A stretch of 64,000 bases of DNA from Francisella halioticida (GTDB lineage Bacteria; Pseudomonadota; Gammaproteobacteria; Francisellales; Francisellaceae): positions 372,001-436,000 of the forward strand of contig NZ_CP022132.1 in assembly GCF_002211785.1 (NCBI RefSeq), read 5' to 3'. Both the position numbers and the translations under genes were made by a program. This document shows, piece after piece, positions 1 to 9,441 of the stretch (its first letter is position 1; the number at the start of each line of letters is the position of its first letter). The notes beneath the pieces are model-generated. The model saw only the letters and a program-made list of their open reading frames with translations. It did no database searches and was not told the origin of the DNA.

Positions 1-99
1 TAGTTCACTTCTCTGGTGAGCAACTATTATCTGTAGCCTTTCTTTTGCTAATGAGGCACTCTTTTGTTTTTTATTTAATCCAAAAAGTCTAGCTAACAT
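1..99 (-). CDS. minE: Cell division topological specificity factor MinE (N-terminal part)
   Basis: Only the first 33 codons are in the window. The start codon is at 97-99 and the gene runs off the left edge. The visible peptide begins [16 protein letters not shown] and continues into a segment with LAKERLQ and VAHQRSE. These are the membrane-targeting amphipathic helix and the MinD-contact region of MinE. MinE displaces MinD from the membrane and drives pole-to-pole oscillation. It starts two bases after the minD stop, so it is the last gene of a minC-minD-minE operon. Truncation is due to the window boundary only. Confidence 0.93.
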   Translation of the reverse strand, partial: MLARLFGLNKKQKSASLAKERLQIIVAHQRSEL

Positions 100-101
100 A
101 A

Positions 102-926
102 CTAAGATTTACCTATTAATTTTTTAAAGAAACTTATTTTTTGTTCTGTATGTCTCATTGGGATATCTTTGCCAAGGATTCTATCTACAGAATCATAAAA
201 TGCCTTAGAAGCAATAGTGTCCTCTAAGAAAGTTATGGGATGACCACTATTAGAAGCTTCTAGAATATCTCTAGATTCAGGAATTATGCCGATTATAGGG
301 GTGTATAAAATCTCACTTACATCCTCAGCTTTAAGCATAGCCCCGGCTTTAGCTCTAGCAGAGTCATATCTATTAAGTATTAGATGAACTTCTTTGAATT
401 CACCTTCTTTTTGAGCTTTAAGCGTTTTGCTAGAAAGCATTCCTAATATTCTATCAGAGTCTCTTACAGATGATACTTCTGGGTTTGTGACTATAATTGC
501 CGCGTCAGCACATCTCATAGCCATTAAAGAGCCTTTTTCAATACCCGCTGGAGAATCACATAAAATAATATCAAAGGAGTTTTTAAGCTCATCTATAACT
601 CTATCAACACCATCTTCAGTTAGAGCATCTTTATCCCTAGTCTGTGAAGCTGGTATTATGTATAGATTATCAACTCTTTTATCTTTTATGATTGCTTGGT
701 TTATAGTTGCCTCTTCTTTAACAACATTTACTAAGTCATAAACAACTCTTCTTTCACAACCCATTATAAGATCTAGGTTTCTTAAGCCTACATCAAAATC
801 AATAACTACAGTTTTTAGGCCTCTTTTAGCAAAAGCATATGCAATAGCGGCACTTGATGTAGTTTTGCCAACACCACCTTTACCCGAGGTGACTACAAAT
901 ACTTTGCCTTGTTTTTTTTCACTCAT
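102..926 (-). CDS. minD: Septum site-determining ATPase MinD
   Basis: 274-aa deviant Walker-A ATPase. The P-loop [10 protein letters not shown] lies at about residues 14-23, followed by the switch [10 protein letters not shown] and the DSPAGIE motif. Basic, hydrophobic residues near the C terminus (FFKKLIGKS) form the amphipathic membrane-targeting helix. With ATP bound, MinD dimerises on the inner membrane, recruits MinC to block FtsZ at the poles and is released by MinE. Length is normal. It sits between minC (19 bases upstream) and minE (2 bases downstream), so the three are probably co-transcribed. Confidence 0.97.
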   Translation of the reverse strand: MSEKKQGKVFVVTSGKGGVGKTTSSAAIAYAFAKRGLKTVVIDFDVGLRNLDLIMGCERRVVYDLVNVVKEEATINQAIIKDKRVDNLYIIPASQTRDKDALTEDGVDRVIDELKNSFDIILCDSPAGIEKGSLMAMRCADAAIIVTNPEVSSVRDSDRILGMLSSKTLKAQKEGEFKEVHLILNRYDSARAKAGAMLKAEDVSEILYTPIIGIIPESRDILEASNSGHPITFLEDTIASKAFYDSVDRILGKDIPMRHTEQKISFFKKLIGKS

Positions 927-945
927 TTTTAAGCCTCTTTATTAT

Positions 946-1626
946 TTAAAAACCTTCAATATGAATTTTATCATTTTGTAAGTAAACTATATACCCATCT
1001 GTATTTTTATCATCGGCAATAGTTTCGTTATTTAGAGTAACATATTTACCTGCAATAGAAACAAGTTCAGCTTTTAGATCTTTACAGATTATTTTAGCAT
1101 TTTTATTTCCCGAGCTACCTGCGATAACTCTCCCACCTATTCGACCATATACTATAACACTTCCATCAGCAATGACCTCAGCACCATTATTAACGTTGGC
1201 TGTTATTATTACATCAGTATCGCGAGCGTTTATAGACTGACCTGTACGTACAGGCGTAGTGATTATTTTAGCAGATGTATGAGTCTCTTTACTATCTATA
1301 GCTTCTTTGGATCTGCCATTTTTGAGGATATTATAACCAGCTTTTGCTAACTGAGATTTTAGCTCTTTATTATTAACTACAAAACCCACTGGAATCATTC
1401 CATTAGTTTTAAAAGTATCAATAACTTTTTCTAAGAAGCTTAATATGCACTTTTCATCTTCATCTATATCTCTTATGTCTATAGCAAAAGGAGTGTTATG
1501 GAAAAAAGATTCAGATTGAGAAATTTTAGAATTTAATAAACTTTCAATCTGAGTAAACTCAGTAACATTAATATTAATGGCACTGATTGTATAGTTACCA
1601 CCTTTAAAATGAAAAGCTTGCTTCAT
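946..1626 (-). CDS. minC: Septum site-determining protein MinC
   Basis: 226-aa FtsZ-polymerisation inhibitor, first gene of the min operon. The N-terminal FtsZ-interacting domain spans about residues 1-105. A linker leads to the C-terminal beta-helix domain, which has repeated short strands (TDVIITANVNNGAEVIADGS, then VYGRIGGRVIAGSSG) that bind MinD and mediate dimerisation. The RIGGR segment is typical of the MinC C-terminal domain. Length and domain order are normal. Confidence 0.93.
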   Translation of the reverse strand: MKQAFHFKGGNYTISAININVTEFTQIESLLNSKISQSESFFHNTPFAIDIRDIDEDEKCILSFLEKVIDTFKTNGMIPVGFVVNNKELKSQLAKAGYNILKNGRSKEAIDSKETHTSAKIITTPVRTGQSINARDTDVIITANVNNGAEVIADGSVIVYGRIGGRVIAGSSGNKNAKIICKDLKAELVSIAGKYVTLNNETIADDKNTDGYIVYLQNDKIHIEGF

Positions 1627-1657
1627 GCGTAAGGCCTTAAATTAGGATAAATTATAA

Positions 1658-1813
1658 TTATTTTATTTTAGCTTCTTTGTACATTACGTGCTTACGAACT
1701 ACTGGATCAAACTTTTTGATTTCCATCTTGTTTGGCATTTCTCTTTTGTTTTTAGTAGTAGTGTAAAAGTGTCCTGTTTTAGCAGAAGAAACTAATCTTA
1801 TTTTTTCTCTCAT
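1658..1813 (-). CDS. rpmG: 50S ribosomal protein L33
   Basis: 51-aa L33, start chosen at [11 protein letters not shown]; a longer upstream reading adds an unrelated extension. Conserved blocks include [11 protein letters not shown] and [11 protein letters not shown]. It lacks the two CxxC zinc motifs of the C-plus paralogue, so this is the zinc-independent form. It follows rpmB by 22 bases, the usual rpmB-rpmG pair. The protein sits near the ribosomal E site. Confidence 0.95.
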   Translation of the reverse strand: MREKIRLVSSAKTGHFYTTTKNKREMPNKMEIKKFDPVVRKHVMYKEAKIK

Positions 1814-1835
1814 TTTATTTCCCTTTAGAAGCTTA

Positions 1836-2072
1836 TTAAATTTTGTGACCTTGAGATCTAAGGTCTTCAAGAACAGTGTCAATACCTTTTTTATCAATAA
1901 TTCTCATACCTTTAGAACTAACTTTAAGTTTTATATATTTATTTTCACTTTCTACCCAAAATCTATGAGTATGAAGATTAGGTAAAAATCTTCTTCTAGT
2001 TTTGTTTTGAGCATGTGATACATTATTTCCAGTAGCAGGTCTTTTACCTGTAACTATACAAACTTTAGACAT
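1836..2072 (-). CDS. rpmB: 50S ribosomal protein L28
   Basis: 78-aa L28 with the family start [12 protein letters not shown], the basic [11 protein letters not shown] stretch and the [15 protein letters not shown] strand. A GGAGGGTTTCT ribosome-binding region precedes the start on the minus strand. It is co-oriented with rpmG directly downstream. Length is that of other proteobacterial L28 proteins. Confidence 0.96.
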   Translation of the reverse strand: MSKVCIVTGKRPATGNNVSHAQNKTRRRFLPNLHTHRFWVESENKYIKLKVSSKGMRIIDKKGIDTVLEDLRSQGHKI

Positions 2073-2203
2073 TAGAAACCCTCCTGGGCATTAATTTAAC
2101 TATTATTAATACAATATCTTGGTAATTCTAGTGTTTTTTTCATAAAAAGTAAACTGAAAACTAAGTTAAATTTTGTTGATGCTTTAATCTAACTATAAAT
2201 GTT

Positions 2204-2731
2204 TTAGCTTGGAGTGCCTCCTGCCTCTGAAGAATCTTGAATATTTTGATCAAAAGCAAAATTATCACCGGAGTTTATCAATTGACTAGGGCTTGGGTTA
2301 AAGTCTCTTGCAGGAGGAGATAGGTCATTATCAACTTTTGTGGTTTTGTTATTTGATTGATAAGATTGCTGATTATTAACTTGAGTATTTTGTGGATAGT
2401 TTTGTACGGTACTAGATGAAGCTATCTTAGCACTAGGTATTTGCTTAGTTAATGTATAGTTTTTGGAAATAGTTTGTTGTTGAACAGTATTTTGCTGTGT
2501 TGTAGTTGATGTTTAATTTTGAGAATTTGAGCTAGTATTAATAGGTTGCTTTTGAATCTCTGATATATTATTTTGAGCACTTTGTTTTGCACTAGATCCA
2601 GAAATTAGCATTGTTGATCCAGAAGCGATTTTAGTGTCTTTTTTGGGTAAGTATAAATCACCTGTTTGACCGCATGCTGATAGACATATAATGCCAGTTG
2701 AAATAAATATTAAAGGTAGCAGTTTTTTCAT
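2204..2731 (-). pseudogene. LptM-like outer-membrane lipoprotein interrupted by an in-frame TAA
   Basis: Start at MKKLLPLIFISTG. The signal peptide ends in a lipobox (LSAC), followed by GQTGDLYLP, the signature of the small LptM/YifL lipoproteins that assist LptD maturation. The reading frame hits TAA at 2513-2515 after 72 codons. It then continues open in the same frame for 102 more codons, rich in Q, N, S and T, to a second TAA at 2204-2206. The composition of the tail matches the part before the stop, so a CAA-to-TAA change in a longer gene is likely. The N-terminal lipoprotein may still be made, because the LptM core is entirely before the stop. Confidence 0.7.
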
Positions 2732-2860
2732 TCTTATACAGATTTTATAGATATTTATTAGTTTTAAATTTAACAATAAATATCGATATTAGCAATTGGA
2801 TTATCTATTTAAAGATTAAAATGTTAGAATTTTATAAATTTTGTTTTTTCGTTACAATTC

Positions 2861-4909
2861 ATGGAATTTGTTGATTTTAGTGGGGTTGGTGATGCAACTG
2901 TAAAAGTACTTGCTAAATATAATTTAAATACTCCAGAAGATCTATTAACTATTTTTCCTAAAGAATACAAAGATACGCGTCATATTACGCTAATAAAGGA
3001 TTTGGTAAGCGATAAAAAATTTTTAATTGAAGGTAGAGTTAGTAATGTAAGCTATAAAAAGTTTGGTAAGAAGTTTTTACGCTTTATTGTAAGTGATGAA
3101 ACTGGTTTTTGTACTATCATGTTATTCAAGTTTTATCCTAATCAAATAGCGATGTTAGAAAAAGCGGAGTTTATTAGATGCTATGGTAAGGCTGATAAGG
3201 CTGAGCTATCTTTGAATCCACAGATGGTACACCCAGAGTGGGCAGTAGTAAATAATGGTAATAGCTCCTTAGAACAGAAATTATCTGCAGTTTATAAGGT
3301 TAAAAAAATTTCTGATAAGCTTATAGCAAAGATGATATCTAAAATCTTATATGAGAAAAAAGTTGTAAATATATTACCTTATGAATATTTGAAACAGTAT
3401 GGTTTGATGAGTTTTATAGATGCTCTTTACTATGTTCATGCATTAACAAATTCGATTGATGATAAGTATTTACAAAAAGCAAGATCATCGATTAAATTTG
3501 AAGAAATGCTAGCTTATAAACTAGCTGAAGAAAGTATTAAAAAAGATATGACTAAGCCATTATCGTCAAGACTTTCTTTGAATTTGAGTGAAAAGCAAAG
3601 CTTTCTTAATAAACTTCCCTATAGCCTTACAGATGCACAGTCTCGAGCAATTGATGAAATTTTGACTGATATTGATCAAAAAAACACTATGATAAGACTT
3701 CTTCAAGGGGATGTCGGTGCTGGTAAAACTATTGTGGCAGCTATGACTTTATATGCGGCTGTAAAATCAGGATATCAAGCAGCAATAATGGCACCAACGG
3801 AAATCTTAGCTGAACAACACTATAATTTTTTATTAGATTATTTTTCTGGCTTTGGTATTGATGTTGTACCTTTGCTTGGCAAGTTGACAGCAAAGCAGAC
3901 TCGAGAAAGTCTTGAGAAAATAAAGATTTTTAAAAAATGTGTAATTGTTGGTACGCATGCAATCTTCCAAGATAAAGTAGATTACTGTAACTTAGGCTTG
4001 GTTGTAGTTGATGAGCAACATAGATTTGGTGTTGAGCAACGCTTAGCATTAATAAATAAAGCCTCAGTTAATGGTAATAAATTAGCTCCGCATCAACTTA
4101 TAATCTCAGCTACTCCGATTCCTAGGACATTAGCTATGACACTATATGGTAATCTCAAGCTATCTATACTTGATGAATTACCCCCTAATCGCAAACCAAT
4201 TGTTACAATTGTGCTAAATAGAGCCAAAAAAGAAAATCTAATTACAAAGCTTAAAGATGCTGTGGTAAGAAAAGAGCAGAGTTATTGGGTTTGTCCACTT
4301 GTTGAAGAATCTGAAGATCTTGATTTTTTACAAGATGTTAAAACTTTATATAAAGAATTATCAGTTTGTCTAGGCCAAGAGAAAGTGGGGCTTGTATACG
4401 GTAGCATGAAGTCTAAAGAAAAGCTCCAAGAAATGAATGCTTTTAAATCTGCTGAGTATGATGTGCTGGTTGCAACTACTGTTATAGAAGTTGGCGTAGA
4501 TGTACCAAATGCGAGTATTATGATAATTGATAATGCAGAGAGACTGGGTATATCTCAACTTCATCAGCTTAGAGGAAGGGTTGGTAGAGGGGCAAAAGAG
4601 AGTTTTTGTGTGCTTTTGTATAGTGATAAAATTAGTGAAGTTGGTAAAAAAAGATTGTCACTAGTTAGAGAGTCTCAAGATGGTTTTTACCTTGCAGAAA
4701 AAGATTTAGAGATTCGTGGTGCGGGAGATATCTTAGGAAAAGAGCAGTCTGGAGTTTCAACATTTAAAACTTTTGACATAAATGAATATTATGATAATTA
4801 TGAAAGAGTTGCTCAGCTAGCAGAAATGATAGTTAAAAGTAATCCAGATGTTGCAAAAAAAATAGTAAATAAATGGTTTAATAAAAGAGTTAATTATGTG
4901 GATGTTTAG
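2861..4909 (+). CDS. recG: ATP-dependent DNA helicase RecG
   Basis: 682-aa branch-migrating helicase that remodels stalled replication forks and Holliday junctions. The N-terminal wedge (OB-fold) domain spans about residues 1-250. The helicase core has Walker A GDVGAGKT (about 285-292), the DEQH box (VVDEQHRFG), motif III SATPIPRT and motif VI QLRGRVGRG. The C-terminal region contains the DLEIRGAGDILG block typical of RecG. Length is normal. It is read divergently from the min/rpm genes and followed after 3 bases by a small membrane-protein gene. Confidence 0.96.
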   Translation: MEFVDFSGVGDATVKVLAKYNLNTPEDLLTIFPKEYKDTRHITLIKDLVSDKKFLIEGRVSNVSYKKFGKKFLRFIVSDETGFCTIMLFKFYPNQIAMLEKAEFIRCYGKADKAELSLNPQMVHPEWAVVNNGNSSLEQKLSAVYKVKKISDKLIAKMISKILYEKKVVNILPYEYLKQYGLMSFIDALYYVHALTNSIDDKYLQKARSSIKFEEMLAYKLAEESIKKDMTKPLSSRLSLNLSEKQSFLNKLPYSLTDAQSRAIDEILTDIDQKNTMIRLLQGDVGAGKTIVAAMTLYAAVKSGYQAAIMAPTEILAEQHYNFLLDYFSGFGIDVVPLLGKLTAKQTRESLEKIKIFKKCVIVGTHAIFQDKVDYCNLGLVVVDEQHRFGVEQRLALINKASVNGNKLAPHQLIISATPIPRTLAMTLYGNLKLSILDELPPNRKPIVTIVLNRAKKENLITKLKDAVVRKEQSYWVCPLVEESEDLDFLQDVKTLYKELSVCLGQEKVGLVYGSMKSKEKLQEMNAFKSAEYDVLVATTVIEVGVDVPNASIMIIDNAERLGISQLHQLRGRVGRGAKESFCVLLYSDKISEVGKKRLSLVRESQDGFYLAEKDLEIRGAGDILGKEQSGVSTFKTFDINEYYDNYERVAQLAEMIVKSNPDVAKKIVNKWFNKRVNYVDV

Positions 4910-4912
4910 AAA

Positions 4913-5113
4913 ATGATTTTAGCAAGTATAGTGGCTGTAATTGTAGCTTTGCTATTTACTTTATTGATAGCTAGAGCTCTTTATAAGTTTAGCATTAAGA
5001 GCAATAAGTTAGCTTCATCAAAAGATTATGTTATTAATGGAATTATCATAGCTTTTATATTTTTTTGTATAAGTAGTTTTATTTATGTTACTTTATTGAA
5101 TATTATTTATTGA
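4913..5113 (+). CDS. Small two-helix membrane protein, function unknown
   Basis: 66 aa. A hydrophobic helix covers about residues 2-24, followed by a short polar loop with several lysines and serines and a second hydrophobic helix at about 41-65. It starts 3 bases after recG, so translation is probably coupled to it. I do not recognise a family. The size and two-helix layout resemble many uncharacterised inner-membrane small proteins. Confidence 0.6.
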   Translation: MILASIVAVIVALLFTLLIARALYKFSIKSNKLASSKDYVINGIIIAFIFFCISSFIYVTLLNIIY

Positions 5114-5621
5114 TTTTTTTGTTGTCTAAATGTGTAAAAAAGGCTTAATATTTGCGTTAATTATTTTTTTATACTTCTGTGAATATGTATTTTATTGTTA
5201 TTTTTTTAGTTATAGTTCTATCTGCTTTGTGTATGGCTTATATGCTATATAAGCTTTTAAGAGGTCAAGATCAGTATCCAGTGCAAACTTTATTTCAAAA
5301 AATAGCTTTAGCCTGTGCTGGAGTAATTTCTTTTGTGGCGGATACTATAGGTGTAGGTAGTTTTGCTGTTAATATCGCTATTGCAAAAACTTTTAAACTA
5401 GTAAAAGATGTTGAGCTTCCTGGGGTTGTAAATGGAGCTCAAATTATACCAGGGGCTATTGATGCAGTTTTCTTTTTGGGTGCACTACATGTTGATTTTG
5501 TTACTTTAGTAGTGCTTGTTTTAGAAGCTACACTGGGCGGTTTTATATGGGACTTTTGATGTCTGGGCATTGAATAAATTATAATAATCTCCATGTAAAT
5601 AATTTTGAAATAGATCATTAT

Positions 5622-5792
5622 ATGTCCTTTCCTTTTGGTAATCTTGCCTATACAAATTCATTTAGAGAAGAGTTATATGATAGCTTTGAAACTTATGCTG
5701 ATACCACATTTGAATTAATAGATGCTTTATCATCATCAAATGCTAAAACTGCTGTTGAGCTATCTTTATCCCCATTTTTTACTCGACAATAT
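5622..5792 (+). pseudogene. Transposase N-terminal fragment of the outer insertion sequence
   Basis: About 57 codons beginning MSFPFGNLAYTNS and containing LYDSFETYADTTFELIDAL. This matches my memory of the N terminus of a family of DDE transposases. The frame runs on into the inserted IS3-family sequence at an AAAGCTT junction (about 5793) and soon stops at 5822, so the apparent 66-codon reading frame is chimeric. The catalytic domain is missing. Confidence 0.6.
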
Positions 5793-6724
5793 AAAGCTTG
5801 GTATCATCAAATGATAGAGTAAACTCTGTAGATACTAAGCTAGAATTATCTTTAAATAATCAGCTTAAACTATTATCTGTATCTAAGAGTGTGTACTATT
5901 ATACACCAATATCAAAATTTAGTAGTAATGATGATATTAAACTATTAAATGCAATAGATTTGATACATACTAAACATCCATATTATGGTACGAGAAGTCT
6001 AGTAAAGTTGCTAAATAGATTAGGATTTCTAGTTGGAAGGAAGCTAATCAAAAGTGCTATGGAATTCATGGGTATTAAGGCATTGTATCCTAAAAAAAAG
6101 ACAACTGTCATTAATAAGCAACACAAGAAATATCCATACTTACTTAATGTATTTAAAAATGAGACGAATCAGGTTGTTATAGATAAAGCTAATAAGGTAT
6201 GGAGTGCTGATATCACGTATATTAGACTAGAATGTGGGTATGCATATTTAGCAGCCATAATAGATTGGCATAGCAAGAAAACACTAGCTTGGAAGATTTC
6301 TAATACTATGGATACACATCTAACAACTAGTGTGTTAAAAGAAGCGTTATTTAAATATGGTAAACCTGATATCTTTAACTCTAATCAAGGAACTCAATAT
6401 ACAGCAAAAGAGCATATTAAAATATTATCTGATAATAAAATAAATATATCTATGGATGCTAAAGGAAGATCTATAGATAATATTGCAATTGAGAGATTTT
6501 GGAGAACACTGAAATATGAAAATGTTTATCCGGCATCATATATAACTATGAAAGAGGCTAAAGTAGGTATCAAAGAATATATTGATATTTACAACAATGA
6601 AAGACTACATTCTAGTATTGGATATATGACTCCTGATGAAGTATATTCTGGTATTTTAGATGCTGCATAAAAGCAAGGAATAAAAATATTTTATAAAGTG
6701 GTATTGAATAACAGGGACAGTTTA
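5793..6724 (+). mobile_element. 5'-truncated copy of the IS3-family element
   Basis: Nearly identical to the intact copy at 27402-28713 from the AAAGCTTGG motif to the right end ...GGGACAGTTTA, where the two copies diverge exactly. The first roughly 380 bases of the element (left end and orfA part) are absent. It lies inside the remains of another insertion sequence, so it is a secondary insertion followed by deletion of its left end. Confidence 0.85.
5798..6670 (+). pseudogene. IS3-family transposase, C-terminal part (dead copy)
   Basis: Covers the orfB/integrase-core region: VWSADITYI with the first Asp, and NIAIERFWRTLKYE with the Glu. The second catalytic Asp, in FNSDQGTQY of the intact copy, is Asn here (FNSNQGTQY). 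Together with loss of the HTH/orfA part this makes the product inactive. A GTG-initiated 290-codon frame remains open, so a truncated protein could still be made. Confidence 0.85.
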
Positions 6725-6901
6725 GTTTTAAATAAAAGAGCTTCTTATCAGTCTTATAAAAAATCAGAAAATAGTGAGTATGGTAAAAAACAAAAAATAC
6801 CAGACTCTAAGATAGTTTTGAAAAAGTCTAAAAATGAAATAATTAGTGTTCTAGAACTAACAAATCATCAAACTAATTTGTTAAATTCCTATATAAATTA
6901 G
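6725..6901 (+). pseudogene. C-terminal fragment, probably of the outer IS transposase
   Basis: A lysine-rich open stretch (RASYQSYKKSENSEYGKKQ, then IPDSKIVLKKSKNEII) ends with TAG at 6899-6901, 62 bases before the right inverted repeat of the outer element. Its position suggests the tail of the same transposase whose N terminus is at 5622. I could not recognise the tail by itself, so the assignment rests on position. Confidence 0.45.
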
Positions 6902-7516
6902 GCAGATTTTTGAAAATTATATAGTATTTGAGATTCAGCTGATAGGTGGAAGAGATTACTACACATCAAAAGTCCTATTTATAGGTGGGATATTTGCTTC
7001 AAGAATTAATGCTACAGCCGTTAGGCTTATAATGATATTTGCTTTTGTGGGAGTTGTGTTTTTATTACTTGGTAACTTGTTTAATATTTTGCCTGTAGGA
7101 GGGAATCTATTAAAACTATCAGGTATTAAGCTTGTTGTTGGGTTTGTTGGGATGCTTTTTGCAGGATTTCTAGTTTGCTTTGGTGTTGGCTATTTGCTTT
7201 AGTTGAGGCAATATTGTTTTTATTGGGAATGTCCCCCAAAGTAGCTTTTCCAATTATGACAACAGCAGGAGCTATTCAACAACCAGTTACTACGATTGCT
7301 TTTTTAATAAATAACACAATACCTATTAAGAAAGTTTTAATAGTAGGTTGTTTTGGAATTATTGGTGTATTTATTGGAGTTAATATTGTTACAATGCTAT
7401 CGGTAAATGGTTTACATTGGTTGTTGGTTGCCGTTATTGGTTATAATATAATATCCTTAATTAGATCTTTCATTAAATCACAAAATAATCTAGCTTAAAA
7501 ACAGCATTATTACTGT

Positions 7517-7522
7517 TATAAT
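7517..7522 (+). promoter_or_regulatory. Possible -10 element upstream of fumarase
   Basis: TATAAT lies 43 bases before the fumarase start, in the gap after the broken TSUP gene. No convincing TTGACA-like -35 is seen at the right spacing, so this is a weak assignment. Confidence 0.35.
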
Positions 7523-7564
7523 ATTCATTGAAATTTAATATTTTCCAATGAGAGGATTTCTAAA

Positions 7565-9076
7565 ATGGTAGTTATTAAGACAGAAGATCTAATAAGCAGT
7601 GTTGCAGAAGCACTTCAATATATTTCTTATTATCATCCTAAGGATTTTGTTGATGCAATGTATGAAGCATATCAACATGAAGAGTCAAAACCAGCAAAAG
7701 ATGCGATGGCTCAGATTCTTATAAATTCACGAATGTCGGCAACTGGTAAACGCCCAATTTGTCAAGATACTGGTATGGTTTGTGCATTTGTCAAAGTCGG
7801 GATGGAAGCTAAGCTTGATAAAACAGATAGAACGATTACAGAGCTTATAAATGAAGGTGTTCGTAGAGGATATAATGATGAGCATAATCCACTTAGAGCA
7901 TCTATGGTTTTTTCACCGCATGGAGCTAGAAAAAATACCAAAGATAATACTCCAGCAATTGTACATATCGATTTAGTTCATGGTGATAAGATTGAAGTTG
8001 ATATTGCTGCTAAAGGTGGTGGATCAGAGTTTAAATCAAAGTTTAAGGTATTAAACCCTAGCGATAGTATCGTTGATTGGGTAGAGGAAATGTTACCAAC
8101 TATGGGTGCTGGCTGGTGTCCTCCTGGAATTATAGGTATAGGTATAGGTGGTACTGCTGAGAAAGCTATGCTTTTAGCAAAAGAGTCTCTAGGTGAAGAG
8201 ATTAATATGCAAGATATTATTAAAAATGGTCCACAAAATGATACAGAGCAATTAAGGCTTGATATTTTTAATCGTGTTAATGCTTTAGGGATAGGAGCAC
8301 AAGGTCTTGGTGGTTTAACAACAGTTTTAGATGTTAAAGTAAACGAATATCCGACTCATGCAGCATGTAAGCCTGTAGCACTTATTCCAAATTGTGCTGC
8401 CACACGCCATATACATTTTACATTAGATGGCTCTGGTGCTGTAGATTTGCCTGTTCCTAAGTTAGAAGATTGGCCTATAATTAAGCAAGATCAAAATGAT
8501 GATGTTAAAAGAATAAATCTTGATACTGTCACCAAAGATGAAATCCAGTCTCTAAGGTCAGGAGATAATGTTTTAATAAGTGGTAAAATCTTAACTGGTC
8601 GTGATGCAGCTCATAAACGTTTACAAGATATGTATGAAGCTGGCCAAGAATTTCCCGTGAGCTTAAACGATAGGTTTATTTATTATGTGGGTCCAGTTGA
8701 TCCAGTTGGTGATGAGATTGTGGGTCCTGCTGGACCAACTACAGCTACACGTATGGATAAATTTACTCCTTTCATGCTAGAAAAAGCTGGTATAGCAGGT
8801 ATGATAGGTAAATCTGAAAGAGGTCAAGCAACTATTGATTCTATTAAGAAAAATAAGGCTGTATATTTTATGGGTGTTGGTGGAGCTGCTTATCTAATAT
8901 CTAAATCAATTAAGAAGGCTGAAGTAGTGGCATTTGCTGATCTTGGTATGGAAGCTATCTATGAGTTTGAGGTTGAAGATATGCCTGTAACAGTAGCAGT
9001 TGATTTACTTGGAGTGTCGGCACATCAACAAGGTCCTAAACTATGGAAAGCAAAAATAGCTGAGATTAAGAAATAA
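7565..9076 (+). CDS. fumA: Fumarate hydratase, class I (iron-sulfur)
   Basis: 503-aa class I fumarase, interconverting fumarate and malate in the TCA cycle with a [4Fe-4S] cluster. The N-terminal alpha domain has GKRPICQDTGM with a cluster Cys, and further candidate Cys lie in THAACKPVALIPNCAATRH. The C-terminal beta domain has TGRDAAHKRL and the YYVGPVDPVGDE / GPTTATRMDKF segments that bind substrate. It is a single-chain (fused alpha-beta) form of normal length. A GAGAGGA ribosome-binding site precedes the ATG. Class I fumarases are oxygen-sensitive. Confidence 0.95.
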   Translation: MVVIKTEDLISSVAEALQYISYYHPKDFVDAMYEAYQHEESKPAKDAMAQILINSRMSATGKRPICQDTGMVCAFVKVGMEAKLDKTDRTITELINEGVRRGYNDEHNPLRASMVFSPHGARKNTKDNTPAIVHIDLVHGDKIEVDIAAKGGGSEFKSKFKVLNPSDSIVDWVEEMLPTMGAGWCPPGIIGIGIGGTAEKAMLLAKESLGEEINMQDIIKNGPQNDTEQLRLDIFNRVNALGIGAQGLGGLTTVLDVKVNEYPTHAACKPVALIPNCAATRHIHFTLDGSGAVDLPVPKLEDWPIIKQDQNDDVKRINLDTVTKDEIQSLRSGDNVLISGKILTGRDAAHKRLQDMYEAGQEFPVSLNDRFIYYVGPVDPVGDEIVGPAGPTTATRMDKFTPFMLEKAGIAGMIGKSERGQATIDSIKKNKAVYFMGVGGAAYLISKSIKKAEVVAFADLGMEAIYEFEVEDMPVTVAVDLLGVSAHQQGPKLWKAKIAEIKK

Positions 9077-9135
9077 ATTTGTGGATTATTTGTGATATTA
9101 TTGATATTGGATTCAAAACTAAGAGGATATTGAAA

Positions 9136-9378
9136 ATGAAGAAAATATTATTAGCAACTATATTACTCGCACCTTTTGTAATTTTTGCAGATTCTGGGAA
9201 TGCTAATTCTAGTGATCAACAGCAACAAAAATTTGAAGCAAGAAAAGCAAAAATTAGTGAAAAAATGCAAAGTAGAATTACAAAAATGCAACAGAAGCTA
9301 TATAAAATGTAACAAGCAAAGTCATGCGTTGATAAAGCAACTACAAAAGATGCTATAAAGGCTTGTAAACCTCAATAA
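9136..9378 (+). pseudogene. Small secreted protein interrupted by an in-frame TAA
   Basis: Start at MKKILLATILLAPFVIFADS, a clear signal peptide with cleavage after the Ala near residue 18. It is followed by a Q/K-rich helical region (KISEKMQSRITKMQQKL). TAA at 9310-9312 stops the frame after 58 codons. The same frame continues with AKSCVDKATTKDAIKACKPQ and a second TAA at 9376-9378. The two cysteines in the tail look like a disulfide pair of a small periplasmic protein, so the first stop is probably a mutated CAA. The shortened product may exist but would lack both Cys. Confidence 0.65.
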
Positions 9379-9441
9379 CAAAAGCTATATGAAATTTCAG
9401 AATTTTTTTAAAAAAAGTCTAAAATAAAAAAGGTTTAATTT

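Larger units (their letters stand above)
5548..6977 (+). mobile_element. Insertion sequence with 15-bp inverted repeats and 6-bp target duplication, itself interrupted
   Basis: The left end is TGGGACTTTTGATGT (5548-5562). The right end is its complement with one mismatch (6963-6977). TTTATA flanks both sides (5542-5547 and 6978-6983), the expected target-site duplication. Just inside the left end begins a transposase-like reading frame (5622). In the middle, 5793-6724 is replaced by part of a second, IS3-family element. The IS family is not certain: the N terminus resembles DDE transposases that begin MSFPFGNLAYTNSFREEL. Confidence 0.8.
5179..7498 (+). pseudogene. TSUP (TauE/SafE) family anion permease, split by an IS and frameshifted
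   Basis: The N-terminal part is 5179-5547 (GTG start, or ATG at 5185). The C-terminal part resumes at 6984 directly after the insertion. Removing the element and one copy of the duplicated TTTATA restores the frame as LGGFI-GGIFASRINATAV, a normal TSUP transmembrane junction. Further on, the frame stops at a TAG near 7198, while the continuation (ALVEAILFLLGMSPKVAFPIM, typical second-half TSUP motif) is in another frame, so a one-base indel lies near 7187-7200. TSUP proteins move sulfite, sulfonates or related anions through the inner membrane. This copy must be non-functional. Confidence 0.8.

Noticed and set aside
427-741. Open frame on the plus strand inside minD
   Set aside because: It is fully antisense to a clear minD gene and has no recognisable protein pattern.
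5622-5822. Apparent 66-codon gene
   Set aside because: The last codons belong to the inserted IS3 copy in another frame; it is a chimera of a transposase fragment and the insertion.
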